Assembly (NCBI GenBank): GCA_023213395.1
Contig: CM041465.1
Span: forward strand, 232,507,741-232,571,740
DNA from: Cycas panzhihuaensis
Lineage: Eukaryota; Cycadophyta
Direction: 5' to 3'
Length of the DNA stretch: 64,000 bases
The translations under genes were made by a program, and so were the position numbers. Below, piece after piece: positions 20,901 to 31,389 of the stretch (position 1 is its first letter; every line of letters begins with the position of its first letter). The notes under the pieces were generated by a model. It was not told the origin of the DNA, made no database searches, and saw only the letters and a program-made list of their open reading frames with translations.

Positions 20901-22090
20901 ACTCCATTCTCTTGAACACCTTGAGCGATTACAATGCCATTTTCTTTATCAAACACTTTGACTCATCAAACTCTACTTTAATTTTCTACTTAGTGATACA
21001 ATTGATAGAAAGCAAATTGTGTTTGAAAGAGGGTACAACAAGAACAATTGAAACTTTGAATGTCCCATACAGGTTGATGAATGCTTATGGTGCCACATCT
21101 AATAACTTGATGTTGACTGTTGTCATCTTGTATAATAAAAGGAAGTTGACAATCTTTTAAGTCTTCAATCTAGTCCTCACAGTAAGTGATATGTTTGGAT
21201 GAACCAAAATCTACATACCACTTGCATAGCTTTGGATTTGTAGTATTGTAAACAAACAGTTTGTCATCATCATTTGTAGGCAAAGTAGAGGTGTTCTTTT
21301 TTTTAATTTGCTTTCTTGTGCCAACATTACTTTTCCAAATGTCCCTTCTTGTCCCAATAATGGCATACAATATCATGCTTTGATTTTTGTGCGTTATTCA
21401 ATGTGTTATTGTTGGGTTGTGATTGTTGCTTTATAGGATTTTTTTGTGTGATGTTAGGTGTCTTCTTTTTAAATCTTTATGAAAGCACCACATCATTGCT
21501 ACCATCACCACCATCACAATCAATTCATTACTCTTCATGCAACAATAAGCCACCCAACTCATCAAAGAAAAGAGGTTGAGGTCAACTTGTAAGACATAAG
21601 CTTGTTACAAAACTATGATAGCCCTTATGCAGGCTACTTAGAGTAATACTGACTAGTTCTTTATCCTCTATAGTTTCTCCTACAACAAGTTTCTCTTATC
21701 TCTTTCAATTTTGCAAATGAAGCAAGAGATTCATTAAGAATAAAGTAAATTTTGAAGTTATAAGATTTGTGTTTCATTCTTTATCTTGAATAGATCTTTA
21801 GGAGTCTTCCATGCGTTGACTGTAGAGTCTTTGCCTTGAAGATGGGTAATTAACTCATCTACAACTGACTAGTTGATGATTGGTAGTGCTTTAAGATTTT
21901 TGCCTTCCCAAGCAACTACCACAAGTTCATGAATTGATTCAGGATTTGGCTTGTCATCATCACTTCCAATGATTTTTTTTAGCCTATGTAAGGCCAAAAT
22001 ATTGGAAATCTTAAATTTTCAAGTTCATAGTTTTGCCTATCTAACTTTTGTGATTCTCGCAAACTATAGCCAACGATATTCATAGAAGGC
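20901..22090 (-). pseudogene. C6 gag and protease (decayed)
   Basis: Minus strand. Gag starts near 22,085 (MPSMNIVGYSLRESQKLD), then decays through several stops. A zinc knuckle remnant (CHYWDKKGHLEK) lies at about 21,330-21,375. The protease site is WYVDFGSSKHIT at about 21,180-21,215, with Asp-Phe-Gly in place of the normal Asp-Ser-Gly. The order gag, knuckle, protease is normal for Copia. Confidence 0.72.
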
Positions 22091-22512
22091 ATAATGAAAT
22101 AAAAAAAATGAGAAAAAACTTGTAAAAAAAAGAGATGAGTGACGTAAGTGTGAGTAAAAAATAGTACTCAAGGATTGCAAGGTCTTTTATAAATTCTAGA
22201 CAGGAGTTCAATTTTAAAAAGGGAAAGAATGATGATTTAAAAGAGAGAAAGGTCTTTCTAAATTAAAACTTAAGAAAAGAACCTTTCATTTAGAAAAGGA
22301 ATATTCTAGAATATTTTAAAGTGCATAACATAAAGTTATAACATTTTTTACTTTGGTAAAAATTGAGTTGAATTGAGTCACTTGCAAAATTTGATTAGGT
22401 TGAGCTAAGCCACCTTGATGGAAGCCCAATAGATTTGTTGCCTTTCAAATGATGATCATAGGTGGAGTCCCTTTGCTTTTCTTGTAATTGCTACAACAAA
22501 ATGTGCCACGTG
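22091..22512 (-). other. C6 upstream leader, nothing else recognised
   Basis: About 420 bp of A/T-rich sequence upstream of the C6 gag start and left of G3. I see no primer-binding site, LTR or ORF. It should be the C6 leader. The five bases 22513-22517 (agggt) are the left target duplication of G3. Confidence 0.5.
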
Positions 22513-22517
22513 AGGGT

Positions 22518-23265
22518 TGTTGACTTCTCTCACTACCCTTATAAGAATACAACTGTCAAGGGGTTCCCTAATCATTTGTCTAGTTAGGGCTTGGACAACA
22601 TAGCCATATTATGATTTTCTCATACAATCATCATAATAATAAACATCATAGCATCATCATTGTGCCATATATCAATCAATAATCCAACATACATTCATAC
22701 AAAACCATATCATCCCATATAATAGCTTGGCTCTCATGCTAGACTAGATGGCATAGGAATGAGTAACTCCTCTCACCCTTGAGAGTATGACATAAGACTC
22801 AATAACTTGACTCTCATATGAAAATGGTGGAACAAGCTCCAATAAATACCAATTACATGCATTATGGGGGTATGGTTGTGACTTATGGTCATAACCATTC
22901 CTTTTCATAACAAAGTGACTTCTCAGTTAATTTTTCATTACAATCAATTCATTATCATACATTCTGTTTGTGTGATCTTACGTATGTATGCCCATGGGTG
23001 ATATCATCATGCTTGGAATGTACGGCTCAATTTTGGTCGTGTGTTTTATGCATTCCCTTCTATGTGTTCCTGTTTATGTGCATTCAGGAACGTATCTTGA
23101 TATGCATTCCCTGAGAGCTATTTTTTGGTTTTCTTCATTGTTTTCTAGTATGTGTTCCCACGTGATTCTTTAGTGATGCATTCCTGCATTTCTCATTCAA
23201 AATGAGCATATGTTCCTACTTTTCCATGGTCCAAAATAACATGAGTACCAAATTTTGTCCCAACA
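22518..23265 (-). repeat. G3 3' LTR (748 bp)
   Basis: On the plus strand it starts TGTTGACTTCTCTCACTACC and ends TTTTGTCCCAACA. It is about 110 bp shorter than its partner at 40122-40982 through internal deletions. The substitution load between the two is visibly higher than in the G4 pair, so G3 is older. Confidence 0.88.
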
Positions 23266-24259
23266 TCCATCTCAGGTCAACAAAAAGTGGTTGAGCATCC
23301 TTGTTAAAAAAATCAAAATTTTGGTGTTGTCTCTTTCTTTAAAATTTTGTATTCTTCCTGCCCCTCTTTGCATCTAAGGTTGCTCCTGTAGCCTTGGCTC
23401 TGTGCCTCCACTACTTTTACTTGCTTTTTAATAAATCCTCATTTGTTGGTGCTTACTTAAGATAGATTTTTTTTTTTTGTTTTCTTTCTTTCTAGTTTTG
23501 GTCTCCTTTTTGAACAGTTTGCCATATGCTTTTGTCCATGATTTTGCTTAGGCGTATGATTGGAGTTATGTTTTTTTTTTTTTTTTTTGTTTTTTTTCTG
23601 TTTTTTTGTATTTTTTGTTTTTGTACCAGATTGGAACCGAGTTCCGGCACTAAGACAACCTCGATTGTCTCCAACGTCAAGCAACACAGTGTGATGTAAC
23701 CAATAGATTCCTCTGGTGGGTTGGTCACACCCTAGCTGTGATAGGGTTTGAGTTTACTGTTGTTGACCATTTCATGCAGTGGTTGGCTTGCTAATTTCTT
23801 CAATTGGATAGTGCCATTTTTGTACACCTTCTTAATCATATATGGACCTTTCTAATGTATCTTTAATTCTCCTTGGCATGTTTGGGATTTATTGTCGAAT
23901 CGCCATACTCAATCACCCTTTTTGAAATACGATGTCTTGACATGGTGGTTGTGCCTTGTCTTTTTTTGCCTTTTTTTTGTGTTGTGCTTTGTTGGTTTCT
24001 TCTTATGGTCCCTTAATTGATCTTCCCCTTTACTACTATGACTTGTAGTACTGTGGCTCTTAGAATTGTTGTTATTATCCATGTCACTAAATCTCTTTGT
24101 ACCATCTTTCTCTAAAGTGTTGTTGAGGTGAAACTCTTTATGATGATTGGTCTCATACTTGTGGATTAGTAATATTGGTTATTTCTTCTGCAGCATGATA
24201 CAAATTGGTCTCCTCAAAAGCTAATGATGTCTCATCGTTGGCAATCATTGTGGTCAAGG
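23266..24259 (-). pseudogene. G3 linker and integrase C-terminal-like tail
   Basis: Read leftwards from 24259: MIANDETSLAFEETNLYHAA (linker matching G1 and G4), then about 24,030 down to 23,740 the tail DHKKKPTKHNT, TSYFKKGD, VWRFDNKSQTCQGELK and a GPY/F-like stretch ending SKLKPYHS. The Pro-rich linker of G1 and G4 is largely deleted. Long T tracts at about 23,467-23,480 and 23,570-23,592 lie in the 3' region. Frameshifts are present. Confidence 0.8.
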
Positions 24260-24734
24260 TGTAACGGTTCTTTCACCCAAAAGGACAGAAGTAGGACAGA
24301 ACAAGGTTAAATTTCACAGATAATATAACACAAATTGGCAATTTCGTATACAAGAAGTACAAAGTAGATGAATACCTCTAAATATAATCAATTACAAATG
24401 CTGAATATGATGTTAACTTGATACAAAAGTACAAATAGAAGTTCAAGAATTACCAACACAGCCTGTAAAAATCACCAAGCCCTTCGAAGTGCGGATCCTA
24501 CTCAGAAATGCAGCCCTAAGGTCGAAAATTTGCAGCTGCCTTAAGGCCAAAGTTGAGATGAAACACTTTACAAAATGATGATGTTGAATGACCTCAAAGA
24601 TCCCTATTTATAGGCGTTCAAATTGGGACATAATAAAGTCAAATAGGACAGGGAGAGATGCGCCTAAAATAACTACTAGAAGTTAGCCACAACAAGTACA
24701 TAGAGGTTGGCCAAACTCTAAAGGGTTCACTCCA
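24260..24734 (-). repeat. G2 3' LTR (475 bp)
   Basis: Plus-strand ends TGTAACGGTTCTTTCACCCA and GGGTTCACTCCA. It aligns with 36790-37265 from end to end with roughly two dozen differences. The minus-strand purine-rich AAGGGCGGGCAAACT precedes it as the likely polypurine tract (24735-24749). Confidence 0.9.
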
Positions 24735-24779
24735 AGTTTGCCCGCCCTTGAAATTGTGCTTTACCCTCAAAGCACTGGT

Positions 24780-25480
24780 AAGTTCAGAAATTGCTTTATC
24801 CATTCGTTGTTCTCCCATGTGGCATCTTCATCATTTGGGTTTTTCCATTTAATCAAGTGTTCTTTGATTTGTCTGGATCTGAGAGATCTGGTGCGGGTTT
24901 GCAGGATCCCTTCTGGTTCCAGCGTCATTTTTCCTTTTTCGTTTAGCTTCAGAATGTTGGATTGAGGTACTATTTTTTCCCCAACCTTTCTTTTTAGACA
25001 AGAAACATGGAAGATGTTATGAATTTTTGTGCTTTTTGGGAGCCTTAACTAATATGTGACTTCACCTATTTTGGCAGTGATTTCGTATGGCCCAAAATAC
25101 CTAGGTGTGAGCTTTTGGTTGCTTGTTTTCTATAAGGAAACCTATTTGTATGGCTGAAGACGCAAAAAGATCCAGTCACCTACTTCGAATTATCTCTTAG
25201 AGCGCTTTAAATCAGGTTGTTGCTTCATCTTGTTTTGTGCTATTGCTAAATTATCTTTCAATCTACTGATGGTTTCCTCTACTTGCTTTTGATGTTCTTC
25301 AACTGCCTAGACCTGTGATGGTCTGTTCCAAGTTAATAAGGGCGGTGGTTGGTATCCATATAAAGCCTAGAAAGGCGTCATCTTTGTTGAGCAGTGGTAG
25401 GTGGTGTTGTACCACCATTCTGCTAAGTGCAACCATCGGTGCCATTATTTTTGTTTGTCTGAGCAGAAGTTCCTCAAGTA
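24780..25480 (-). pseudogene. G2 integrase C-terminus and chromodomain
   Basis: Minus strand. The chromodomain is at about 24,970-24,785: VPQSNILKLNEKG, then ILQTRTRSLRSRQ, then EHLIKWKNPNDEDATWEN, the conserved WKN...DATWE core. Upstream (about 25,200-25,000) are the GPY/F-type remnants of integrase. Chromodomains guide integration of chromoviruses to marked chromatin. The sequence is largely readable but frame-broken between 25,000 and 25,480. Confidence 0.85.
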
Positions 25481-25485
25481 TCCTT

Positions 25486-26211
25486 CTAGGCATTTATTGA
25501 CGATTTCCTTTGTCCATTTGTTTGTGGGTGATATGCTGTGCTCATCCTGAGTTTTCTTCCGGCGATTTTAAAGAGATCTTGCCAAAATTTACTGGTAAAC
25601 TTTGGGTCACGGTCACTTACAATTGCCTTTGGAAAACCATGTAGATGGTGGATCTCCTTCATGTATAGTTTCGCAACTTCGTTGGCTTTAGTTGTTGATT
25701 TCAACCCTCTGAAGTGGCCATGTTTAGTAAGACGATCTGTTATGACCAGAATTGCATCCTTCCCTTCTAAATAGGGTAATCCTGTTATGAAGTCCATAGA
25801 TATTTCGTCCCATTTTTGTTCTAGAATTGGTAATGATTGGAGTAATCCTGGCGTTTTTATGCATTCAATTTTGTTCCTCTGGCAGGTATCACATTCTGCC
25901 AAAAACTTCTGAACATCTGTTTTTAATTCTTTTCAATAAAAAGAAGCTCTTACCTTTCTATATGTCTTGTCGATCCCCGTGTGGCCTGCTGTAGGTGTGG
26001 AGTGAGCTTCCTGCAATATTGTCTCTTTTAGCGCAGATTTTCTTGGAATGCAAATCTTTCCCTTCCTAAGTATTATTCCCTGCTGTATCTCATACAAATA
26101 AGTTTTATTCTCGCTTGTTTTATCTATCAACTGCCTATATCTCGGATCGTTGTTGTACTCCTTTCTTAATGTCTCGTTCCATACTGGGGTAACCACTGAT
26201 ATTGTCTGCAA
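25486..26211 (-). pseudogene. G2 integrase, zinc finger and catalytic core
   Basis: Minus strand. 26211-25933 carries the H2C2 zinc-binding N-terminus (ILQEAHSTPTAGHTGIDKT, followed by YRKVRASFY). After a stop, 25902-25486 continues with CDTCQRNKIE, the catalytic block WDEISMDFITGLPYLEGKD (first Asp), IVSDRDPKFTSKFW (second Asp) and STAYHPQTNGQ, where the catalytic Glu should follow; the frame runs out beside it. One stop separates the two halves. Confidence 0.9.
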
Positions 26212-26220
26212 TGCTAACTG

Positions 26221-26778
26221 CTAGTGAGATTCCTCTGGGATCCTTGAGAGGGCATTTGCTATGATATTTTCTTTGCCCTTTTTGTACACAATAGTAAAAT
26301 CAAATGACTGTAGTTTGCTCAACCATTTATGTTGTTCATCTAACAGTGGTTTTTGACTTAAGAAGCACTTGAGGATGTCATGATCTGTTTGTACTTGAAA
26401 TGGGCTCCTGAGCAAATATTGTCTCCATTGATGTATTATGTGCACTATGGCTAGTATTTCCTTGTCATAAATGGGCTTTAACTTTTCTTTGCTGTTTAGC
26501 TTCCTACTTTCATATGCTATAGGTCTTTCGTCTTGTAATAAGACAACTCCTATGCCATACCCTAATGCATCACACTCCAAGATGAATGGTTTAGAAAAAT
26601 CTGGAATTGATAAGATTGGAGCTCTTACCATTGTGCCCTTTAGGTTTTCAAAAGCATTGTTGGCCGTTGAATTCCATGCGAATGGGTCCTTATTGGTTAT
26701 GTTCGTAAGTGGGGTGCTATGTTGGCGTATCCTTTGATGAATTTCCTGAGATATCCTGCTGTTCCCAGGAAATTGCAA
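26221..26778 (-). pseudogene. G2 RNase H domain
   Basis: Open for 185 residues on the minus strand. Landmarks are FAWNSTANNAFENLKGTM, then FILECDALGYGIGVVLLQ (first catalytic Asp), KLNSKEKLKPIYDKEILAIV (catalytic Glu region), QVQTDHDILKCFL (Asp) and KGKENIIANALSRIPEE at the end. It has the normal length and order of a Gypsy RNase H and precedes the integrase. Confidence 0.9.
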
Positions 26779-26835
26779 ACTCTCGTGACATTCCTTAGTG
26801 CTGGCTAGTTTACTATCGCCTAGACCTTCTTGGGG

Positions 26836-27674
26836 TCAACCTTGATTCCTTTTGGAGTAATTATATGACCGAGGTATTCCAGTTCCTGTTGGCCAAAAGA
26901 GCATTTTTTTCTTGTTCGCAAAGAATAATCTATTTGTTAAGATTTCCAAGACTAATCTAAGGTGCACCAAATGCTCGCTCCATGTTTTGTTGTAGATAAC
27001 AATCTCATCAATAAAGATTAGTACAAACTTCCTTAAGAATTCCTTGAATGTCAAGTTCATGGTGGTCTGGAATGTTGTTGGGGCGTTGGTTAGTCCAAAA
27101 GGCATCAGTTTGAATTCGAATAGTCCTTTGTGAGTTCGGAAGGTTGTCTTGTGGACATCTTCTTCTTTTATCCAAATCTGATGGTATCTTGATCGGAGGT
27201 CAATCTTGGAGAAGTATTTTGCCCCATGTATCTTGTCTAGCATGTCGTCGATCCTGGGGATAGGATATCTATTCTTTATAGTTAACTTGTTTAGTCCTCT
27301 GTAATCCACGCACATCCCGACTGTTCCATCTTTCTTGGGGTTGATTACCATTGGAGATACAAACAGACTTGTACTACTCTAAATGTGGCCCTGTGAGAGT
27401 AATTCTCTTGTTATGTTTTCAATCTCCTTCCTCATGTGGTATGGGTGCTTGTATGGCCCTATGTTCACCGGTGCAGCTCCTGGGACTAATCAATAGCATG
27501 TTGAGTTTCTCTTGTTGTGGGTAACCCTTTCGACTCTTAGAATACTTGTTTATAGTCATCCAAGATGTGCTAGATCTTTGTTGGTATTTCTTGGATTTAG
27601 ACCTTGTGGCATGAGACTATGTATGTGGGAGCTTTCTTCCACATGATCTTCTCCATTCTATGGGATGACACTAG
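26836..27674 (-). pseudogene. G2 reverse transcriptase
   Basis: Minus strand. The N-terminal part (about 27,620-27,360, with stops) has LDDYKQVF, HPYHMRKEIENITRELL. 27351-26836 is open: MVINPKKDGTVGMCVDYRGL, YFSKIDLRSRYHQIWI, TTFRTHKGLFEFKLMPFGL, TNAPTTFQ. The catalytic motif reads FIDEIVI where family members have F(I/V)DDI, so the second active-site Asp is Glu here. C2 is inserted just upstream, separating RT from protease. Confidence 0.88.
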
Positions 27675-27679
27675 TTGCG

Positions 27680-28234
27680 TGTTAAAGCTTATGTTTACAT
27701 GTTGAGATTATGTACTTTAATTTTTATGTAATATGTGTACTTTTGTACTTTAGGGGTGACTTATCACTTAAGTGATAAAGTGCACACCCACATTCTTTCT
27801 AGTGACACAACATTGTCACTAAAGGGTCAAATGGACCCTCATGCATTTTTGCACACATGAGAGCCCAAAAGGACACATGTCCTACATGCAAGGCATGTAT
27901 CTTGGATGTTTGACATTTGTCAAACATCTAAGGCCTTAGGTCTCTCATTTCACTCTATATAATGAGACCTTTCCTCATTGTCTCATAAGAGAGTTGGAGC
28001 TGTATTGTTATCTTTGTCGGTTTGCTAATCAAACTGTTCATTCTTTGGAGGTTGGACCAATTCCAACTCCACATATTGGGTATCATTTTCTCTTGCTCCT
28101 TCATTCATGTTTTGTCTCTTTGCTTTCTCTTTACCTTGAGATTATTATACTTGTTTGTATTTCTGCAACTAGAACTAGAGTGATCCTAGTTTCTAGATCT
28201 AGGGGCTGTTGAGGCCATCTAGCCTCTTTTCACA
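27680..28234 (+). repeat. C2 5' LTR (555 bp)
   Basis: Same family as the C1 LTR, diverged mainly in the last third. It holds the 18-bp palindrome (27761-27778), the near-palindrome around ACAACATTGTCAC, a single copy of the hairpin (27901-27932) and the TATA box CTCTATATAATGAG at about 27953-27966. Confidence 0.95.
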
Positions 28235-28236
28235 TT

Positions 28237-28248
28237 TGGTATCAGAGC
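28237..28248 (+). other. C2 primer-binding site (tRNA-iMet type)
   Basis: TGGTATCAGAGC, two bases after the 5' LTR, identical to C1 and C3. Confidence 0.93.
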
Positions 28249-30420
28249 AAGAGGAGACTAGCTCCCTCCTTACATTTTCTGTGCTCAAGGAGATTTGGAG
28301 AAAGCCTACAAACACTTGGTGAGGACCTTCGCACTCTGAAGGCGATCCAAGGTTTGTTTGAAGTTTTGCGTTCAAGCTTTTGGAGATACATTTGCACGCT
28401 GGAGCAAGTACATCTCAGATTTGATTTTTTTTTTTCGGACAAAGGGCTGTGGGTACAACACAGTATTGCATATACAAGTGATTTATTTAAAAAAAAAATA
28501 CTAATTTGTTGATATTTGCACTCAGATCTACAATTAAAAGTTGGTTTAAGCTCAGATCTGTTGTTCTTTTAGCACTAAAACTCATTTTCAGTGATTTCCA
28601 GTGATTTCTAGTGCCTGGTAACTGATTTTTAGTTTGAACCATGCCTGGTAAATCTGTGCATGCTGGTAAAAGTCTGAACTCTTCCTGGTAAAAGTTTGAA
28701 GTCTGCCTTGCCTCTAGTAATTACGGTCGCTAAATTCCACGGGTTAATGAATTTTGCACCGCTAAATTCATTCTTATGAATTTAGCTTTGTAAATCTGCC
28801 TTTGTCTTCGCTAAATTTCCTTTGTTGTTATGAACTCGACTTTGTAAATCTGCCTTTGTCTTTGCTAAATTTCAACATTGTTCGAACTCGACTTTGTAAA
28901 TCTGCACTTTTCTTCACTTTGTTATGAACTCGCTTTGTAAATCTGCCTTTGTCTTTGCTAAATTTCACTACTGTTATGAACTCAATTTTGTAACTCTGCA
29001 CTTTTCTTCACTGTTGTTATGAACTCAGCTTTGTAAATCTACCTTTGTCGCTAAATTTGATCTTTGTTATGAACTCAGCTTTGTAAATCTGAACTGTGCT
29101 GCTAAATTTCACTGCTGTTATGAACTCAGCCTGGTAATTCTGCCTGGTAAGTCTGCCTGGTAAATCAGTGCAGTCCTCTAACCTGGTAATTCTTCCTGGT
29201 AATTCTGCCTTGGCTTGCAGTTATGAATTCTGGTTCTCTGCTTTTATGAAGTCTGTGCTGCTAAATTCAAGTGAAGACATGCTGTGACTTTTATGAGTCA
29301 ATTACATTGAAAGGAAGTGGCATCACACTCATCAGCGAGCTCTGGCATTGCCAAACTGAAAACGATCCTTTCCTAAAGGTTATCTTCCTTTTTTCAAGAA
29401 GCAAACTGATCATCAAAATCATTTGCAACAACATTTTCCTTGTGAAGTGATTTTAAGTGTTTTTATATCAAAAAGTGATACTTATCACTAATTTTTTAAA
29501 ACACTTTTAAGGCACCTTGCATGGTGACCTAATGCCCTTAGTCTTAAAGAGGGCTCAAATACACTTTGTACTTAATAAAAATCACTTTTCTTTTGATGGT
29601 TGAGACTAATTTAAAGTCCCAACACTTGGTGCTTGATGTCCATTTTCATGCAAGTGGTTCTCTTACCTTCATTTTTCAAGATTAAAAGGAACCCACTTGT
29701 ATCTTCATCACAAGTTTTGCATTACTTCTTCAAGATTTAAGCTCTTTTTTTCAAAAAGTACTTTGCAAAACTTATTGTAATCAAGCATTTAGTTTCTTAC
29801 TTGGATCAACATAGCACTACATTTTCATTAAAGTGCTCATTGTAAAAACACTACAAGTGTTCATATTCATGTACTTACATTGCTTCCTCTTGAAGCCACT
29901 TTTATAGTAAAGCTTAATCAAAGCAATTTCATAAGTACATTTTCCAAGCAAAAAGAAACCTAAGTTCACTTTAAAATTTGCTAAAAAAAGTGACTTAAAA
30001 TCTGTTGGAGAGGCTCGAAAAAGGTTCAAACCTTGTCTCTAAATTAACCTTAAGCTTGGTGCATTCCCTAGGGGACCAACCCGTGACGTCGATTGCACAA
30101 CAATTAAGGTTGCTTGAGGGAAAGGAGGTTCGAAAAGGGTGTTATTGGGGCTGTGAATCCCAGGGAAAGCATGGTACGTCCATGTAGATCAACCCTACTT
30201 GCCTTGTCCTAGATTTAACCTGTCCAACAATTGGATCTCCTCTATAAGATCAAGTTGGACCAACTCCATAGCCTAGTCCTTCACCCCTCATCATTCCATT
30301 CAGTTGTTGGATCTTCTAGTAAGATCAAGACTGTTGGTTTCGTTAGAAGGTGGAACTTAAGCGACGAAAGCTTTGAGTTTCCAAGTTATCTGCTAGCTTC
30401 AAGCTTTTAGAAACTGAAAC
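28249..30420 (+). other. C2 long leader with about eight tandem repeats
   Basis: 2.2 kb between PBS and gag. At about 28,730-29,170 a unit of 43-52 bp recurs about eight times: TTATGAACTCAGCTTTGTAA, then ATCTGCCTTTGTCTTTGCTA, then AATTTC. Copies start near 28,778, 28,828, 28,880, 28,922, 28,974, 29,018, 29,066 and 29,117. It passes into CCTGGTAA(T/A)TCTG repeats at 29,120-29,210. This block is unrelated to the C-rich block at the same place in C1. From about 29,510 (GGCACCTTGCATGGTGACCT) to gag, the leader is recognisably shared with C1. No ORF is supported. Confidence 0.8.
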
Positions 30421-31389
30421 ATGGTTGCCATAAACATGCTAAATGCATGCACCATTCGGTTAACAGGACAAGATAATTATCAAGAATGGAAGAGACTCAC
30501 TCAGAACTTGCTAATCATGAACGAATTTTGGAGTTATGTTTCTGGGAGATTACCTCGACCAACACCTGTTATCAATGACGATGTTACTGTGGAACCTGAT
30601 GATGCTTTACTTGCTGCTTGGGAAGCCAAAGATAAAATCACTTTGGCATTCCTTCACATGATTGTTGATGTGCATGTAGATCCGAATATTGCTTGTGCTA
30701 AAACTTCTAAGGAAGCTTAGGACACTTTGTCCTCATTGTATGAAAGGCGAGATCAAGCTCGCAGATTAATGGTTAAGGCAAAATTGTATTCTGTTAAGTT
30801 TGTCAAGCCCATGTCGGCCTTGCTTTCCTCCATCAAGGAGGTATGTAATGAACTGAATACACTTGGAAGTCCAGCTACAAGGGATGAATTGATCACATCC
30901 ATCACCAAAGCCTTACCCAAGGACTACAATGACTTCATTTCGTCTACTACAAGAGATGGTTCTCTCAAAACTATGACATTCAACGAATTTGAAAGTCTGC
31001 TACTTCAAGAAGAACAAATCTACGCTAAGGATAATGAGGAGGAACCATCTACATCAGGTGCATTCACGGCCAATTCAAAGGCCAAATAGCAACCCAAACT
31101 TGCACTTTCAAAGCTATTTGGGAACATGAACATTGGGTCTTCAAGGACCAATGTTGTATGTCATTATTGTGGCAAACCTGGCCACATAGCACCTGATTGT
31201 CGGAAAAAGCAAGCAGATCTACGCCAGCAGCAGCAGCCACGTCATCCGAATCAACAACAGCAGCAACAGCAGCCACGTCATCCGAATCAACAACAGCAGC
31301 AGCAGCAACCCCCTCGACCAAATCGAGGTGCCTATCGGGGAGGTCAAAGAGGAAGGGTTTCGAGGTGGCAATCAATGCCACTTTAATCA
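30421..31389 (+). pseudogene. C2 gag (two stops, zinc knuckle, Q/N-rich tail)
   Basis: Starts MVAINMLNACTIRL at 30421. The frame has a TAG at 30718-30720 where C1 has a Trp codon, and another TAG at 31087-31089. UBN2-type region SSLYERRDQARRLMVKAKLY. The zinc knuckle CHYCGKPGHIAPDC lies at about 31159-31200. It is followed by a Gln/Asn-rich segment (PRHPNQQQQQQ twice) and RGAYRGGQRG. It otherwise keeps the whole length, so only the two stops and loss of the join to pol prevent a full gag-pol. Confidence 0.88.

Larger units (their letters stand above)
18419..22517 (-). mobile_element. C6: minus-strand Copia, RT deleted, interrupted by G3
   Basis: Minus-strand Copia inserted in C7. Its 3' LTR is at 18419-18793; coding sequence runs from about 22090 down to about 18860; and it is cut at 22517 by G3. 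The purine tract TATGGGAGGG (minus strand) precedes the LTR. The continuation should lie beyond 40988, but I could not recognise the 5' LTR or PBS there, so that end may be lost or too decayed. A five-base target copy atctt (18414-18418) has no partner in view. It has lost its RT domain and has an internal tandem duplication. Confidence 0.8.

Noticed and set aside
23457-23728. Lys-rich minus-strand frames (KKKKKHN...)
   Set aside because: They come from long T tracts on the plus strand in the 3' region of G3; no counterpart in G1 or G4.
25315-25774. Plus-strand frames opposite G2 integrase
   Set aside because: They are antisense to the clear integrase frames on the minus strand.
28730-29210. 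CRISPR-like array in the C2 leader
   Set aside because: Units vary in length and sequence, have no unique spacers, and sit inside a plant retrotransposon leader.
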